Below are positions 9,360 to 17,689 of a stretch of DNA of 64,000 bases, piece after piece. Position numbers and translations under genes: made by a program. Source of the DNA: Lachnospiraceae bacterium. Its GTDB lineage: Bacteria > Bacillota > Clostridia > Lachnospirales > Lachnospiraceae. Where the stretch lies: positions 1 to 64,000 of the forward strand of contig JAFUVF010000056.1 in NCBI GenBank assembly GCA_017483735.1, in the 5' to 3' direction. Positions within the stretch are counted from its first letter, which is position 1; each line of letters starts with the position of its first letter. The notes under the pieces were generated by a model. The model worked only from the letters and a program-made list of their open reading frames with translations. It searched no databases and was not told the DNA's origin.

Positions 9360-11101
9360 CACTGACCTCCAAGTAGTTTTTGAATATTCTCCGATATGAG
9401 TTTTTCCAAATCATCAGCGTTGGAATTCAATGCGCTAAACTCTTCAGAAAGATTTTTCAGGGAATCCGTAAACTCCTCTGATGTCATTCCATCATCTTCA
9501 ATTACAACGCCAACATAGCGCCCCGCATTTAATGAATAATCCTGATCAATTATCCCATCTTCTCCGTCCATCACGGCCACTTTACATAAGCCGACCACAT
9601 CACGGTATTTACCTTCAGGGAACCTTTCTGATAGCCAATCTATCTGATCCTGCCAATAACTCTTTGTTTTGATTTCCAGATCTTCTGAAGCAAGCGGTGC
9701 AGCTTCCATCAAACCTCTATACTCTTCTATCAATTCTTTGAACGAATCAGTATCGCCTTTATAGAGTTTTGTTATTACTCCAAGATTTTTAATCTGTTCA
9801 TCACTGAACTTTCTATGTGCTCTATCAACCTGCGTAAACACATTTCTAGCATCTACAAATAGTATTTCGCCTTTATGATTTCCTCGTCCTTTTGTCTTAT
9901 CAAAAAACCATAGCGTTGCCGGAAGCGTCACAGACGAAAACATATTTGACGGTAACAAGACCATCTGGCTGATAATGCCTTCCTCTATCATCTTTTTCCG
10001 TATCTCATATTCTGATCCACCAGCATCAGATGCCGAATTTGCCATTACCAATGCTGCTCGTCCATTCTCATTAAGTGATGTTGCAAAGTGTCCAATCCAC
10101 AAATAATTAGCATTTGGTACGGTCTCTTTCTTATCAGATTCTTTCTTTTTTGATTTTGTTTTGTTTCTTGGCACACCATATGTATTAAATCTTACATCAT
10201 CGGCAACTCGGCTATAATTTACCTCGTCAACATTAAAGGGCGGATTGGCCATGACATAATCAAATGCTCCAAAGGCATTGTATGGATCGGCATAAAATGT
10301 ATTTGCCTCTGTAATCTCACCACGAACATTATTCAAAAGCAGATTCATCTTCGCCAGCTTTACAGTGTCCGGTTCTTTCTCCACACCATAACAACGGAAC
10401 TTCATCTGCTCCGCTTCACTGGCATTATGACTGTGCATATAACGTGCCGCCTGAACAAACATACCGCCTGAACCACACGCAGGATCCAGGAACTTCTTAT
10501 CACCCGGTTCTGGATTAAGAACTTCCACCATGTAACGCACGACCGTTGCCGGCGTATAGAATGTTCCACCGTCCTTACCCTCTGCCAATGCAAAGTTTCC
10601 AAGAAAGTATTCATAGATTTCACCGAATATATCCACCGTGCAGTTTTCAGGGATATCCTTGAATATCCTGACAATGTTAGATAACAACTCTGGCTCTTCT
10701 TCTGGTACCAGTTGCGCGTACACTTCCTTCGGAAGAACGCCGAACATCTTCGGATTCTCATCCTCTATTGCTTCCATAGCCTTCTTTACGATGGTTGCCT
10801 TGTTAGCATCATCCGGAGCGTCATTGATATAATCATAATATGCACATTCCGGCAGGAAGAATCCACACTTCTCTATAGCGATCTCTTTGATGGATTTCTC
10901 CATACGTCCGCCCTTAAATTTGTTATACTCCGCCTCTATCTCATCCTTGTGCTGCTTAAACAGAATATCCGCATAGCGAAGGAAGATCAGTCCGAGTATC
11001 GGCTGACCATATTTATTTGCAGCAAGATGAGCTCCGGCTCGAAGCACATCTGCCGAATGCCACAGGTTATCCTTCAGCTGTTTCAGTCCTGCATCTGTCA
11101 T
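9359..11101 (-). CDS. hsdM: Type I restriction enzyme, adenine methyltransferase subunit
   Basis: The 580-residue HsdM carries the N-terminal helical domain (residues 1-160) and an S-adenosylmethionine-dependent N6-adenine methyltransferase domain. Motif I is DPACGSGG at 206-213 and catalytic motif IV is NPPF at 286-289. It forms the M2S methylase and protects the host sites. A ribosome binding site GGAGG precedes the ATG. The gene begins 89 bases after hamB, with no strong terminator or promoter between, so it may be co-transcribed with the Hachiman-like pair. Downstream genes hsdS and hsdR overlap or nearly abut. Confidence 0.96.
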   Translation of the reverse strand: MTDAGLKQLKDNLWHSADVLRAGAHLAANKYGQPILGLIFLRYADILFKQHKDEIEAEYNKFKGGRMEKSIKEIAIEKCGFFLPECAYYDYINDAPDDANKATIVKKAMEAIEDENPKMFGVLPKEVYAQLVPEEEPELLSNIVRIFKDIPENCTVDIFGEIYEYFLGNFALAEGKDGGTFYTPATVVRYMVEVLNPEPGDKKFLDPACGSGGMFVQAARYMHSHNASEAEQMKFRCYGVEKEPDTVKLAKMNLLLNNVRGEITEANTFYADPYNAFGAFDYVMANPPFNVDEVNYSRVADDVRFNTYGVPRNKTKSKKKESDKKETVPNANYLWIGHFATSLNENGRAALVMANSASDAGGSEYEIRKKMIEEGIISQMVLLPSNMFSSVTLPATLWFFDKTKGRGNHKGEILFVDARNVFTQVDRAHRKFSDEQIKNLGVITKLYKGDTDSFKELIEEYRGLMEAAPLASEDLEIKTKSYWQDQIDWLSERFPEGKYRDVVGLCKVAVMDGEDGIIDQDYSLNAGRYVGVVIEDDGMTSEEFTDSLKNLSEEFSALNSNADDLEKLISENIQKLLGGQ

Positions 11102-11190
11102 GTTTTATTTCCTCCAATCATTTGTCTCAGCGGAGCTTACACTCCTTCATTTTCATTCTATTCTTTATACTGTCCAAAAAAACGGACTTG

Positions 11191-13818
11191 TTATTGTTGA
11201 TATACAAATATTTCTGGGCTGTTATATCTTACTTGTATCGCCTCACGCTTCACACTTTGGTTCTCCGTTTCAAGCAGTTCTGCCTTAATCCTAAGCTTCC
11301 CATCCTCAGTATGAATGATGAAGTCTCTCCCCTTTGCAGTCATGTAAGTAGCAGCTTCTCTTGTGAAACCATTTCGCTGAATCCATATTGCAGTTGGATC
11401 TGTGGATCCATACTCAACAAATTCATACCAGTCCATGAAAGCATCATCCGGATGTACCGTTCTATATTCTTTAGAAAACCGCAGGAAATAGTTCGATATC
11501 CGAAAGAGAATAATATCCTCGATGTCTTCCAACATATTCCCTATCAGCGCATTAACATGTTCCGGCGTATTTTCAAATTCCACATAATGGCCTTTATACT
11601 TTACAAGGGCTGGTTTTCTGTTAGAATCTATCATATGAAGTCTATTAGTCTCTTCATTCTGTATAATCTGATCCGCAACCATTCTTTCAATCGGCATGCC
11701 AGATACCCACTGGTTTAGTACAAAAGCATAGTGTTTTAACCGAGTTAGCTCTCCGCTGTCTTTATTTCTAAACCCAAGCGTATCCATCTCATATGTTTCC
11801 CACTTGAATATCTCGCATAGCTCAACCAAAAAGTTATACAGCTCAGTATAATTTGCCTTTCCTCCAATATGGATAGTCGGATAATGAAGCCCGGCTCTTA
11901 TCCTGTCCTGTAATGTCTCCGTCTGATCAACTGACAAGGTTATATCCTCATCCATCGGATTCTCTGCATCATGGAATCTCTCAATGATCTTTTGCTCTAT
12001 TTCAGGCTTTAGGTATTCAGCAAATTCTTTTCTTACCCTGCTCTGACGCTCATTAACAATATCCTTCAAAAGAATATTGCTGAATTTGCGCACAAGCGAA
12101 TATTCACTTGGAGACTGATCCGGCTCTTTCAGAAGTTCCGTAGTACCGCTTTCCAGCGTCTTAACAATCTTCTTCTTTTGTTCATCACTCAGCGCTGTTA
12201 CAAGTGACAGTTTCTGAGGTTCAATTTCCTCTTTCAGCAATGATAAAAACTTTTCCTTGTTTGTGCGCCATTTGATGGCTACAAGGAACACATTCCCGTA
12301 TAAATTAAACTCAATTCTTCCTACACGCCCCATCAGGTTACGGAAATCCACCGGCCCCATATCGCCACCATTCTTATGGCTTGTAATAAATAGATTATCC
12401 GCTGGAAGATTTACGCCTTCAAGCAATGTACTGGTACAAAACAATGTCTTGATTGAGCCTTTTTTATAAAGCAGTTCAATTCTGACCCTGATAGTAGCCG
12501 GCAGATATCCCATATGATAAGCAACACCCTTAGAGATAATATCCGCCAGATAATAGTAGCTGTGGACTTCATTCCGAATATCTTCTGCCAACTGCTGCAA
12601 TTCCACATCTGGCAGAGGCTTTAGTGGCTCTGCATATGCCAAAGCATATTCTATTACCCTGTCCTTATTGTTTGAATATATAATGTTCCGCTTTCCATCT
12701 CCGATTTCTCGAACAAAATCAAGCAACTCCTTGTTCGGATCAAAGGAGGAAAGCTTTGTAAGCTTCTGTGTACTCTCGTTATAGGAATAGAGATCATGCC
12801 CTTTGCAGTCAATCAAAAACTTCTCCTGATTGACCGGAGAAAACTTTGTCGCAAGAATAAAGCTCTCTCCTTCTCCTTTTTCCGTCACAAGCTGCAGATA
12901 GATGTCCGGATTGGGAATATTGGGAGACGCAAAGATGATATGAGGCGCATGGTCTCTTTTCGCCAGCATATCCACAATCTTGTAGTAGTAAGCGCTCCTG
13001 TCATCCCTCTGCGATATTTTATGTGCTTCATCAACGAATAAGTATTCCATCGGCATGTCCGGTAAAAGGATCAGAAGATAAAGCAACCGCTCCGGTGTCA
13101 TAACGAATATGAAATTATGTTCTTCTTCAAGTGCGACTGCACCGGCCGAGGTTACTATTCTGTAATTCTTTTCATACAAGATATTTCCAAGGTCTTCTGT
13201 TATGTTGGCAGTCACTTCGTTGATCAAGGCCTTTGTGGGCACCACTATTGTAAAATTTCCATCCCCGTATTTTTCTATCTTCTCCTTGATGTACATCCTC
13301 ATCACATAGGACTTGCCCAGCGATGTCGGCGCGGAATAACTTAAGAACTTTGCAGAGAACTTATCATATATTTCCTTCTGTGCCTTGAAGAAATACTTGT
13401 CTGGAGCCGCAGGTATACGCAGATAGTCCTGACTGAACTGAGTGAACAGTCTCTCATAAAGCTCACTGCTTCTATAATCCGCAGCCTTTATGTTCACTCC
13501 TCTGAAATTTGTAACATTAGTCAGGACAGATCCAAGGTAATACCGTATCCGTTCATCCTGAGGATCGAGTGCATGAAGCAGCGCCACGATCTCCTGTGCC
13601 ATTAGCTTGTGCTGCTCAGCCTTTTCACCATCGACTGACTTTGACAGAATGTCGGCAAATCTCAGCAAATCCCGGACATGCAGTTCTCTTGCCTCTACAT
13701 CTTTTATGTCAAAAAGCTGCAATCCATAGTTGTAAAGCAGATTATCGTACAGCTTATTGAGATATTCATTTTGTTCGATGTCCTTATAGATAGCGGCACC
13801 GATTGTTGTCATTTCCAT
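11191..13818 (-). CDS. hamB: Hachiman-like helicase HamB
   Basis: This ~875-residue superfamily 2 helicase resembles Ski2-like enzymes. Walker A is PTSLGKS near residue 165, DEAH is near 264, GVNLPADNLFI forms the second-domain motif IV/V region, and NLMGRVGRIEFN is motif VI. In Hachiman, HamB unwinds DNA or senses damage and controls the HamA nuclease. The start is an ATG at 13818 overlapping the hamA stop as TGATG; a TTG one codon earlier is possible. An AGGGGG lies 9 bases upstream. The assignment rests on its partnership with a DUF1837 protein in the correct order. A general defence helicase is the alternative. Confidence 0.82.
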   Translation of the reverse strand: MEMTTIGAAIYKDIEQNEYLNKLYDNLLYNYGLQLFDIKDVEARELHVRDLLRFADILSKSVDGEKAEQHKLMAQEIVALLHALDPQDERIRYYLGSVLTNVTNFRGVNIKAADYRSSELYERLFTQFSQDYLRIPAAPDKYFFKAQKEIYDKFSAKFLSYSAPTSLGKSYVMRMYIKEKIEKYGDGNFTIVVPTKALINEVTANITEDLGNILYEKNYRIVTSAGAVALEEEHNFIFVMTPERLLYLLILLPDMPMEYLFVDEAHKISQRDDRSAYYYKIVDMLAKRDHAPHIIFASPNIPNPDIYLQLVTEKGEGESFILATKFSPVNQEKFLIDCKGHDLYSYNESTQKLTKLSSFDPNKELLDFVREIGDGKRNIIYSNNKDRVIEYALAYAEPLKPLPDVELQQLAEDIRNEVHSYYYLADIISKGVAYHMGYLPATIRVRIELLYKKGSIKTLFCTSTLLEGVNLPADNLFITSHKNGGDMGPVDFRNLMGRVGRIEFNLYGNVFLVAIKWRTNKEKFLSLLKEEIEPQKLSLVTALSDEQKKKIVKTLESGTTELLKEPDQSPSEYSLVRKFSNILLKDIVNERQSRVRKEFAEYLKPEIEQKIIERFHDAENPMDEDITLSVDQTETLQDRIRAGLHYPTIHIGGKANYTELYNFLVELCEIFKWETYEMDTLGFRNKDSGELTRLKHYAFVLNQWVSGMPIERMVADQIIQNEETNRLHMIDSNRKPALVKYKGHYVEFENTPEHVNALIGNMLEDIEDIILFRISNYFLRFSKEYRTVHPDDAFMDWYEFVEYGSTDPTAIWIQRNGFTREAATYMTAKGRDFIIHTEDGKLRIKAELLETENQSVKREAIQVRYNSPEIFVYQQ

Positions 13819-15242
13819 CAAACAGTACCCCCTATAAGCTCATTTATGATAGATCCCTTATCGCCATCAGCATCGTTAAACGGAAGAACGTATAAATAAA
13901 ATGAGTCAGAACCCATCTTCAAATCTGTAATCCTTTCATGAACACGCACAAGTGCCTTATCTATATCCTGTTCGATTCTCTTGACAACCGCTTCCGTATA
14001 TTCGTCACGGCTGTAATCCTCCGGATTCAGATCAAGGGTATACCCAAGGAAAACACCGTAAGCAGTCCCGGCCCCAGAATCACCCCCATCTTCAGGTATC
14101 ACAATCTTTCTGATTAGATGCGCGGTCGTTATATCAATAGACTTATTGAACTCAGCGCTATTTACCAACTCCATACCCGACAAGCGATTCGATCTCAGTT
14201 TTTCAATCACTTCAAATGCCTTATCTACGGCGCATTCAAGATTTCCTTGAAGATCCGATGCCCCGTAAACCAGTTCATATGTTGTATTTGCTCCCGGAAT
14301 CGTTAAAAAATGAATTCCGGAGCAACGATGTTCTACACTCAACTCAATAGCACTCATGAGCTTGGGAGCCTTAAGCACTTCCTCAAGGAAAGCATAAATC
14401 AGCATCTCACCCAGTTCATTACCAGTGGCGTGTGCTCTTACATACTGAGCCGCCTCAATTCCAAGGCTCTCAACATCATCCTTTAGATACTTCTCAATCT
14501 CAGCCCTATTAAAAACGTACCGTCCTATATTTGCATTCAAAAGCTTTCTCAACCACATGTAGTCGAATCTATTTGATTCTATGCGGTATCTGAAGGCTTT
14601 TATATGATTATTTCCTTTTATTTGTAAGTTCCCGTCTATCACCGGCATAAAAGCCTTGCAGAAATACTTCTCCTGAAGAGTCTTTGTCAGAATTACATCA
14701 GGAGCAATCACTCTTGCGTTGAAGGTAATACTCGAAGCATCTGAGGCAAAAGAATCTATATAGGCTCTGTCGATATATGCAACCGATTCTTTCCCGTAAT
14801 GGTTTTCTACTTTCCCTGCAATCAAAAACAGATCCGCCAGCACTTCCGAAGGAACAAATACAAGCTTGCGGAGCCACTGTTCTCTCGTGACATCCGGATC
14901 CTTAAAAAGTGGATCCTCGATATCGTCATTGCGGATTACATCCTTAAGGGCACAGATTCCCTTCTTCAGGGTCTCTAAATCCAGCTGTGGAACAATATGT
15001 TTCTCAAAGTAGTCCACCACATAGTCTCTGTTAGCAGATGCAGTGGAGGTTGTTATCTCAGAAGCAAGGGATCTCTCGCATCTGGCATAATTTGAAATTG
15101 TCGTTTCATCCACGTACTGACCATATGGTTCATTGACGGAGGAAATGAGTGTTTGACCAAATTTGTACTGCTTTACATCCTGCAACGGATCTTTGCATAA
15201 CAGCAGTAGTTTAATAAACGTGCCGAAGCAAATTCGTTTCAC
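13818..15242 (-). CDS. hamA: Hachiman-like effector HamA (DUF1837) with N-terminal extension
   Basis: The C-terminal ~200 residues of this 474-residue product match DUF1837, the HamA nuclease family: ELGEMLIYAFLEEVLKAPKL near 275-295, GIHFLT near 309, and LVYGASDL near 324. Usual HamA proteins are, as I recall, about 270-300 residues; here some 170 extra residues precede the DUF1837 part. The GTG at 15242 is chosen because GGAGG lies 7 bases upstream; a TTG ten codons earlier has no such site. The position before GIH, where many members have Asp, reads Ser (CSGIH). With HamB it should form an abortive anti-phage complex. Whether the nuclease is active is uncertain. Confidence 0.78.
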   Translation of the reverse strand: MKRICFGTFIKLLLLCKDPLQDVKQYKFGQTLISSVNEPYGQYVDETTISNYARCERSLASEITTSTASANRDYVVDYFEKHIVPQLDLETLKKGICALKDVIRNDDIEDPLFKDPDVTREQWLRKLVFVPSEVLADLFLIAGKVENHYGKESVAYIDRAYIDSFASDASSITFNARVIAPDVILTKTLQEKYFCKAFMPVIDGNLQIKGNNHIKAFRYRIESNRFDYMWLRKLLNANIGRYVFNRAEIEKYLKDDVESLGIEAAQYVRAHATGNELGEMLIYAFLEEVLKAPKLMSAIELSVEHRCSGIHFLTIPGANTTYELVYGASDLQGNLECAVDKAFEVIEKLRSNRLSGMELVNSAEFNKSIDITTAHLIRKIVIPEDGGDSGAGTAYGVFLGYTLDLNPEDYSRDEYTEAVVKRIEQDIDKALVRVHERITDLKMGSDSFYLYVLPFNDADGDKGSIINELIGGTV

Positions 15243-15281
15243 ACTGATTCCTCCTTCCCATGATATTTTCAAATCTCCGCA

Positions 15282-15485
15282 TTATTCTTTGATGTAGTCC
15301 ACTATGTCACCGATGTTGCAGTCCAGGGCATCACATATTCTGCCAAGAACTTCCATGCTGACCGGCTGATCCTTTCCCATCTTAGCCATAGTAGAAGACG
15401 TGATGGTTGCTTTTGCCATCAGATCTTTCTTCATCATCTTCTTATCGATTAATATCTTCCATAGTTTGCTATAGCTAAATTTCAT
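15282..15485 (-). CDS. Small XRE-family HTH regulator
   Basis: This 67-residue protein is a bare Cro/C1-type helix-turn-helix domain: LWKILIDKKMMKKDLMAKA, then TMAKMGKDQPVSMEVLGRIC and LDCNIGDIVDYI. It has an AGGAGG-like site 7 bases before its ATG and lies 39 bases upstream of hamA in the same direction, with no terminator between. It is therefore likely to control the defence operon, as a repressor that also limits its own expression. Repeats around its promoter may be its operator. Confidence 0.88.
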   Translation of the reverse strand: MKFSYSKLWKILIDKKMMKKDLMAKATITSSTMAKMGKDQPVSMEVLGRICDALDCNIGDIVDYIKE

Positions 15486-15524
15486 TTGGTTTCCTCCGCT
15501 AATCCAGAGCTTAAATCCATGTAC

Positions 15525-15587
15525 ACTTTCTCCATCTTAAATAGCATACCATAAAAATCTACTTTTCGCAAGTTGAAATCACTTTTC
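15525..15587. repeat. ACTTTTC repeats around the XRE promoter (possible operator)
   Basis: ACTTTTC occurs at 15561-15567 and 15581-15587, spaced 20 bases apart (about two helical turns), overlapping and flanking the -35 element. A related ACTTTCTCC lies at 15525-15533 on the other side of the -10; the second full copy reads ACTTTTCTCC. Same-face spacing around a promoter next to an XRE gene fits an operator, but no binding data exist. Confidence 0.4.
15543..15571 (-). promoter_or_regulatory. Candidate promoter of the XRE/Hachiman/RM unit
   Basis: On the minus strand TTGCGA (-35) and TATGCT (-10) are separated by exactly 17 bases. The XRE start codon is about 58 bases downstream of the -10. 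It is the only good candidate upstream of the defence genes. Confidence 0.55.
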
Positions 15588-15928
15588 TCCAATTCTATTT
15601 CCCTTCAACAGCATTTCAATTCACTATTAATAAATTTCTTGTGTTCATAATCCCCCATGTACGCATCTGAATATGGTTTATATACCCGTTCTTCCCCATT
15701 TTTCCATGTCAAAACCCACTCTTTGAAATTGCCAAGTATGCCAAGTCAATGCCAAGTCCCTTGTCATGGGAACTCATGAAAAAATGTCGTAATTTATGGG
15801 TGAAGGCAGCAATCAGGTGATGAACAGTCCCGATCAAACTGTGTCCGAAAGTCGCCAAGCCTTCTTTATCAATCCATGCCGAAGCTCATAGGACGGCTGA
15901 CGCATAGAAAGGTAAAAAGGTAGCCAAT
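15588..15928. other. Intergenic region between defence island and accessory patch
   Basis: I find no convincing gene here. It holds three direct copies of GCCAAGT (15731-15757). The 90 bases upstream of the next gene may be an untranslated leader. No terminator for the rightward genes and no clear -10/-35 pair could be defended. Confidence 0.5.
15731..15757. repeat. Three direct GCCAAGT repeats
   Basis: GCCAAGT starts at 15731, 15740 and 15751, giving spacings of 9 and 11 bases, close to one helical turn. Such short iterons may bind a regulator or replication/excision protein. Their function is unknown. Confidence 0.5.
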
Positions 15929-16117
15929 ATGTGTCAACTCAGTAAAGATGACTGGCTCATAAACATTGAGAACGCAGCCACAGAAGCAGAAAAGAAATAC
16001 GGCGCTGAAGCAGTTGAGTTTGTTTTCAAAAAGTATGGTGCCAGTTGTTCAGAAGACCTGAACCCCTCTGACTATTCGGAAGTGTTTGGGGAACTGTATC
16101 AGATGTCAGTAGATTGA
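15929..16117 (+). CDS. Small conserved-looking acidic protein, unknown function
   Basis: The 62-residue product is soluble-looking and acidic, with a helical N-terminal half (WLINIENAATEAEKKYG) and a C-terminal LNPSDYSEVFGELYQM segment. I do not recognise a named family, though proteins of this look occur in mobile or accessory segments of gut Clostridia (recollection only). An AAGGT lies 7 bases before the ATG. It is the first gene of a rightward patch ahead of a structured intergenic region and an HTH gene. Confidence 0.6.
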   Translation: MCQLSKDDWLINIENAATEAEKKYGAEAVEFVFKKYGASCSEDLNPSDYSEVFGELYQMSVD

Positions 16118-16145
16118 GCAAATGTCCTGAGCACGACATAAAACT

Positions 16146-16208
16146 GCTCTGTCTGAAGGGATGCTTCCCTTGGCCAAGGAGGAGTCACATCTCCCTTCAG
16201 GCGGCAGC
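16146..16208 (+). ncRNA. Candidate structured RNA element between two accessory genes
   Basis: GCTCTGTCTGAAGGGA (16146-16161) can pair with 16192-16208 through an uninterrupted TGAAGGGA/TCCCTTCA core plus G-U pairs and one bulge. It encloses the perfect 12-base palindrome CCTTGGCCAAGG (16168-16179). No U-run follows, so it is not a standard terminator. It could be an attenuator, an mRNA-stabilising element or a protein-binding site. Confidence 0.4.
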
Positions 16209-16269
16209 TTTATAACAGGTTCAGCCCAAATGTGACAGCTGACCATTCACGAAAAATAGGAGGTTTCCT

Positions 16270-16452
16270 ATGAATGGCAGACTGTTAAGGACAATCAAAT
16301 ATCGCCATGCGGTTTCCTCCGCGTCAAACAGGAGGAAATCTCATGACGATCAAAGACAACAATCAAGTTTTAATCCCGATGGTAACAACCATCGAAGCTG
16401 CCCTGGACTTTGGATATTCTCTGAAGGATCTCCGTCAGTGGCGAATCGGTAA
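16270..16452 (+). CDS. Short ORF with strong RBS overlapping the HTH gene
   Basis: ATG at 16270 has a perfect AGGAGG 6 bases upstream. The first ~20 residues (MNGRLLRTIKYRHAV and onward) are basic and protein-like. The rest runs out of frame through the HTH gene start and looks like non-coding translation. It may be a leader peptide, or the stump of a small basic protein whose remainder was deleted and joined to the next ribosome binding site. The evidence for a functional product is weak. Confidence 0.3.
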   Translation: MNGRLLRTIKYRHAVSSASNRRKSHDDQRQQSSFNPDGNNHRSCPGLWIFSEGSPSVANR

Positions 16453-16951
16453 CCGCATGTGTACCGTCATTCTGGTGCCGGGTACCAAAGAACAATATGA
16501 TGCGTATCTCAGTTCATTCTCAAAAGAATTCAAAGCTGAGGATCGCGACAAGCGCTGCCAGATCAGCGATGGAAAAGGACACGCCATCCGTTGTCCTGAA
16601 TGTAATAAGTGCTCTGAATGTCCACTCTATCACTCTCTTGATAAAAAGGGCTTCGGCACTCTGACCTTCAGTGATCTAGCTTGGACAAATGAAGATGGCG
16701 TCGAAGAAGCCTATGAACCGGTAGCACCTGAAGGTTATGGTAGCGCCGATCGTTACCTTGAACTCCTTCAGGAACTGATGGCTTATGTCGGAGCAATCCG
16801 CCCGGAATATGCACCGGTTGTAAAACTGCTCACAGATGGTCTCTCACGCCGTGAAATAGCCAAGGAACTTGGTGTACCTAAGTCCACGGTTATTGACTGG
16901 GTGAAGAAGATTCAGGAGCTTACGCTCGAATTCATGGAGAATATCATCTAA
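16343..16951 (+). CDS. HTH DNA-binding protein with Cys-rich centre
   Basis: The ATG at 16343 has AGGAGG 7 bases upstream, which decides the start and gives 202 residues. The N-terminal half begins MTIKDNNQVLIPMV. The middle has a zinc-ligand-like cluster (CPECNKCSECPLY). The C-terminal 60 residues hold a sigma-70 region 4/LuxR-like helix-turn-helix (GLSRREIAKELGVPKSTVIDWVKK). It probably regulates transcription in the accessory patch, perhaps as a sigma-like factor, but no target is evident. A hairpin follows closely. Confidence 0.7.
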   Translation: MTIKDNNQVLIPMVTTIEAALDFGYSLKDLRQWRIGNRMCTVILVPGTKEQYDAYLSSFSKEFKAEDRDKRCQISDGKGHAIRCPECNKCSECPLYHSLDKKGFGTLTFSDLAWTNEDGVEEAYEPVAPEGYGSADRYLELLQELMAYVGAIRPEYAPVVKLLTDGLSRREIAKELGVPKSTVIDWVKKIQELTLEFMENII

Positions 16952-16975
16952 GCTGAATCTCCTGACAAAAAGACA

Positions 16976-17009
16976 GGGAGCACACTGCCGTCATCGGTAA
17001 TGTGCTCCC
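16976..17009. terminator. Terminator between convergent HTH gene and small minus-strand gene
   Basis: GGGAGCACA (16976-16984) pairs perfectly with TGTGCTCCC (17001-17009) around a 16-base loop. It lies 25 bases after the HTH stop and 6 bases from the stop of the gene facing it, so it may serve both. The following T-run is weak. Confidence 0.65.
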
Positions 17010-17014
17010 CTATT

Positions 17015-17290
17015 TCAGTTATGACCTCTTACTTTGATCTGATAGATATCATGATTCTTGATAGACTTGACCGCCTGCCGCAGCGTCCGTGCCCTTCCAT
17101 GCTGGTGATATGGATGCTGATACCGGTGTTTATGAAAGATGATGCAGCAGCCATCATCGGGATATTCGGTGCTGTGCAAATACCAGTAGTGTCCTGTATT
17201 TCTGGACTGTATCGTCACGTCATAAGGATCCGCCACTATTATCGCAAAGTACCTTGCGTCGATTGCCTGAAGCTCTTCCGCAGTAAACAT
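17015..17290 (-). CDS. Small unknown protein downstream of SymE-like gene
   Basis: The product is about 91 residues from the ATG at 17290, or 93-94 from GTG codons slightly upstream. It contains FTAEELQAIDARYFAIIVAD, then TGHYWYLHSTEYP and a His-rich FHKHRYQHPYHQHG stretch. I do not recognise a family. It overlaps or abuts the SymE-like stop, so the two are likely translated together; it could be a companion or immunity component. That role is only inferred from position. Confidence 0.55.
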   Translation of the reverse strand: MFTAEELQAIDARYFAIIVADPYDVTIQSRNTGHYWYLHSTEYPDDGCCIIFHKHRYQHPYHQHGRARTLRQAVKSIKNHDIYQIKVRGHN

Positions 17291-17292
17291 AT

Positions 17293-17592
17293 TCACCACC
17301 TCGCTCCCGGCTCCGCTACCATCTGAGCCCGTATTTTGACCTTCTCATCCTCGTAGCGTTTCTGTAAAGCTTTCATCTCACGTTCCATATATTCTGCTTC
17401 TGCTGCCTTCACAGCAGCCCTCTCAATGTCCTGTGCGATGATGAGTTTGCCATCTTCGCAGGTGACGGAGATATAGTCTCCGATCTCAAATCCTGCTTCC
17501 TTCAACCACTGACCTTTCAACATGATGGTCGGTGTCTCACGATACTTATACCCGCTCTGTCCATAGACCTTAATACTTCTTTTCTTTGCCAT
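17293..17592 (-). CDS. SymE-like toxin (AbrB-fold), type I addiction family
   Basis: The 99-residue protein matches the SymE family: KVYGQSGYKYRETPTIMLKG, WLKEAGFEIGDYISVTCEDG and KLIIAQD. It is followed by a charged helix. SymE proteins have an AbrB-like fold; the E. coli member is SOS-induced, is held in check by an antisense RNA and affects RNA or the nucleoid. The start at 17592 has AGGAGG 8 bases upstream. I could not identify an antisense RNA with confidence. Confidence 0.75.
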   Translation of the reverse strand: MAKKRSIKVYGQSGYKYRETPTIMLKGQWLKEAGFEIGDYISVTCEDGKLIIAQDIERAAVKAAEAEYMEREMKALQKRYEDEKVKIRAQMVAEPGARW

Positions 17593-17689
17593 CTTAATTT
17601 CCTCCTGTGATTTACTCTGATTGATATTCTTGCAATGCTGTTCGTTAATCACATCACCCTCATATACATCACCGCCTTTCCCACTCCGG

